DNA of 64,000 nt from Druceiella hillmani (lineage: Eukaryota; Arthropoda; Insecta; Lepidoptera; Hepialidae): assembly GCA_039881145.1 (NCBI GenBank), contig JAYKKI010000133.1:2188501-2252500 (forward strand). Reading direction: 5' to 3'. This document shows, piece after piece, positions 61,500 through 64,000 of this stretch. The first letter of the stretch is position 1; each line of letters begins with the position of its first letter. A model generated the notes under the pieces. That model was not told the origin of the DNA and did no database searches. It saw nothing but the letters and a program-made list of their open reading frames with translations. The translations under genes and the position numbers were made by a program.

Positions 61500-64000
61500 A
61501 GGGAGGAACGAACAAAGAGTATTTATTGATTAAAAGCAGAATCAACACAGGAAGGAGTTTTTTCGCAACATAAAATTAGTTTTAGTAATATTATCAAAGG
61601 ACTTACATGCTGAAAATAACATATAATTAAACATTAATGTTTACCATTAAACACAACTTGCAGTAGAAACCTTTTTGTAGTATTTCTTCACAACGATGAG
61701 TCAGCTCTTATAATAGTGTACTTACAATGTTTTTAAGGATGTGAAAAACTTGACTGTTTCCGTAACAATCATCTTCGAATTACGAAGTAAAGAGGAAAAC
61801 ATTAAATCACATGAATACATGTGTTACATAGAATATTGCTACCAGCAGTGAAAATATTAAAAACCATCGGAAAAGAAATCAATTTCATATATAATTAATA
61901 GGATCAGATGTATGATAGAGTTGATATGATAATTTTTCTATAATTTATATTATATGTGTCGTCGTTATTCTGAAAAGAAAAAAATTATAGAGAAAAGGGT
62001 TCATTAAAAAAATATGGAATATTCATTGTTTTTTCAATTTATTACTCAGATTATTGGAGTGTTGCAGGAAAAAATATGACCAGAAAGTCTATGGGCACTA
62101 ATAATGTTATGAAAAAAATTTCTTGATATACAAATACATCATTCTAACCATAATGTCCCATTTAGATCTGTAAAGTATGGTGTTTTAAAAACAAGTGTTC
62201 ATGTAAAATTTATACAATAAAATATACCATTTTGGCTGTATATAAAAAATAGAGTATTAAAATTTATTTTTGGCTGTAGTTTTTCGTTTATCTTTTATTG
62301 TTATTTTCCTTAATTTTAATTCTTGCCTAAACAGAAAGATTTGTAACAAAAATATAATAATGTGTTCTTTTTTATTAATTAGTTAGGACTCTTGCTACGC
62401 CGAAATAAATGCATTAATTTTGTCGATTTTGGTAGAATTCGCAGAAAAACCTAATCTTTATCTAATAACTGATATTTATAATAGTAAATTATTCTTTAAG
62501 GTATGTTTTTTAGAGCATAAGTAATTGCATGTGGACTGAAGCGCTGCAGAAGAGTTTTTGAAACAAATTTGCTGCATTTTTAACGTATTTATATCTAGTA
62601 GCTTATAGCAATTTTAGTCTTATTTTCTAATGTAAAATATAGGATAGTCTTTTTGTGGTAAAAAAGTAGAGTTATAGAATATTAAAATTATATTGGAATG
62701 GGAATAGAATTCCTATTAATTCAGATTTTGTCATAGCATTAATTGACATGGATTATTCAAATTATTGGCGGTAGCGAGAAAAATCAATAAATATAAAATA
62801 TGTCCATATACAGAAAAACAAATATAATGAAAAATATTTTGCAGTATATTTCTTTGTGTTAATATAACATTAGTTTCTTAATACAAATACTAAACATCTA
62901 TTTAACTTGTATATGAGATACTGATATAATCCTAATTTATTTTTCTTGGTTAATATATTCTTTTTTCACTTTGTTTTTATTTTAAACCTGTTTAAAAGTT
63001 TATTTTACGAGAATTTACGGCTTCATGCCAAAAATAATAAAAAACCGATTTTGAAGCTTTGAAGCTATTTATTAACAAGGAAATTTTGCCACAGGGCGCT
63101 AAAGTTTGGTTATTAAAAATGATCTTTAAAAACTTCTCAAAAAGGTTTTAAATACAAATTAATAAATCCGTTTATAAGATGAGTAAAATTGTTTTCAAAT
63201 ATCAGATCAAAAGTAACATAACAAAATACATAACTACCGTCGCCTATATCAAATTAGAATATTTTTTTTCATTTTTCACTTAGAAAATCCTTTACCATTT
63301 TCCTGTAGTTATTATACCATCCGTATAGTTTACGAATTGAAAAGCAGATGTTCATCAATTAAATTTTCAGCTACTAATGTTCTTTTATTAATAAAAAATA
63401 ATTTATTATATTAAATAAAAAATAAATTTCGTAAATTAATTTATTAATAAATTATAAGCTAATAGCTGACACTTAATTGATAAACATCTGTTTTTCATCT
63501 TTTATATGCATAATGTGTTATGACGAGAATCCTGGTATCTTTTGTGAAATATTTTTGGTTATGATTTAGTATTTACCTCAAAAAGGATGAACGAGCTATT
63601 GTTTGTAAAATTCATAAAACAGTTTACTTTTCTTATCCTGTCAATTTAATACAAATTGTCATAAAGTGCCGAACGAAAACTTGTGCCAATAAATTCAGGC
63701 ATACGTCGTAGAAGACAAAGTTGTGCTACAAATTATCATCTCTACTAAACACAATTTAAAATTTGTAGTAGTCGAACCGTAGACGTCTATATAAATTCGT
63801 AGCAGTCTATGAATCTTTAAATCGCTGCAAAGCTTCGTACGATATAGTAAAATATTGCAGGGTACATAGTTGTGTTTGGTGATACCGATACATTACATAA
63901 AATAATACTAGTTTGTCGGGTAAATCCGCGTATAACTACGTTACTTTAGTAACCCTTTTCTAAATATAATTTCTTATTGTCAAGATTTTCTTTAAGTTTT
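61500..64000. other. AT-rich non-coding stretch, nothing recognised
   Basis: No supported gene or RNA. The segment 63775-63850 (CGTAGACGTCTATATAAATT, GCTTCGTACGATATAGTAAA) weakly resembles 55370-55440. Confidence 0.5.

Overview
This is an AT-rich, gene-poor stretch of eukaryotic nuclear DNA, almost certainly from an insect. The order cannot be fixed from the sequence. The evidence is the very high A+T content, long (TA)n arrays, no dense coding, and a repeat set typical of arthropods: a PHD-finger non-LTR retrotransposon, RTE-like endonuclease/reverse-transcriptase relics, Penelope-like fragments, tRNA-derived SINE heads, and the dispersed 'CCGACTTC / GAAGTCGG' and 'GTGCCCCGCGG' repeats. I find no intact host protein-coding gene, tRNA, rRNA or CRISPR array. 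The window is probably intergenic or intronic, and transposons supply nearly all the recognisable structure.

Layout. 0-3.9 kb is featureless apart from a TA array. 3.87-5.96 kb (minus) holds a broken single-protein gene of a multicopy insect family that is probably transposon-encoded. 6-15 kb is mostly featureless, with TA arrays and short duplications. 15.1-15.8 kb has a GC-richer LTR-like patch and a small Penelope-like remnant. 16.55-18.27 kb is a 1.7-kb repeat (copy A) with an internal ~120-bp tandem array and a fold-back end. 19.0-19.9 kb is a dead RTE-like retrotransposon C-terminus. 21.7-31.0 kb is a mosaic of paired dispersed repeats: a ~350-bp family, a ~500-bp family with Pol III A/B boxes, a second Penelope-like remnant, a 1.37-kb inverted-repeat element, and a large multi-copy insect repeat.

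34.2-39.37 kb is the best-preserved object: a nearly full-length CR1/Daphne/Jockey-type non-LTR element with both ORFs and a microsatellite 3' end, inactivated by frameshifts and stops. 40-44.3 kb has two local tandem duplications, an unusual GC/CpG-rich block with a TATA box (41.6-42.07 kb), two strong hairpins and a SINE. 47.4-48.04 kb is a Penelope-like remnant with a readable GIY-YIG endonuclease segment between inverted terminal segments. 48.9-50.44 kb is copy B of the 1.7-kb repeat. 50.9-64 kb is mostly featureless AT-rich DNA with TA arrays and another RTE-like C-terminal relic at 61.2 kb.

Most interesting observations: (1) the terminal segments of all three Penelope-like remnants carry hammerhead-ribozyme-like cores (CTGAAGA...GAAA...GTC-like cleavage site with a minimal stem III); (2) copies A and B share an architecture (5' block, degenerate tandem array, fold-back 3' end) reminiscent of non-autonomous Helentron/HINE elements; (3) the GC/CpG-rich block at 41.6-42.07 kb may be a conserved regulatory or promoter sequence in an otherwise gene-free window.
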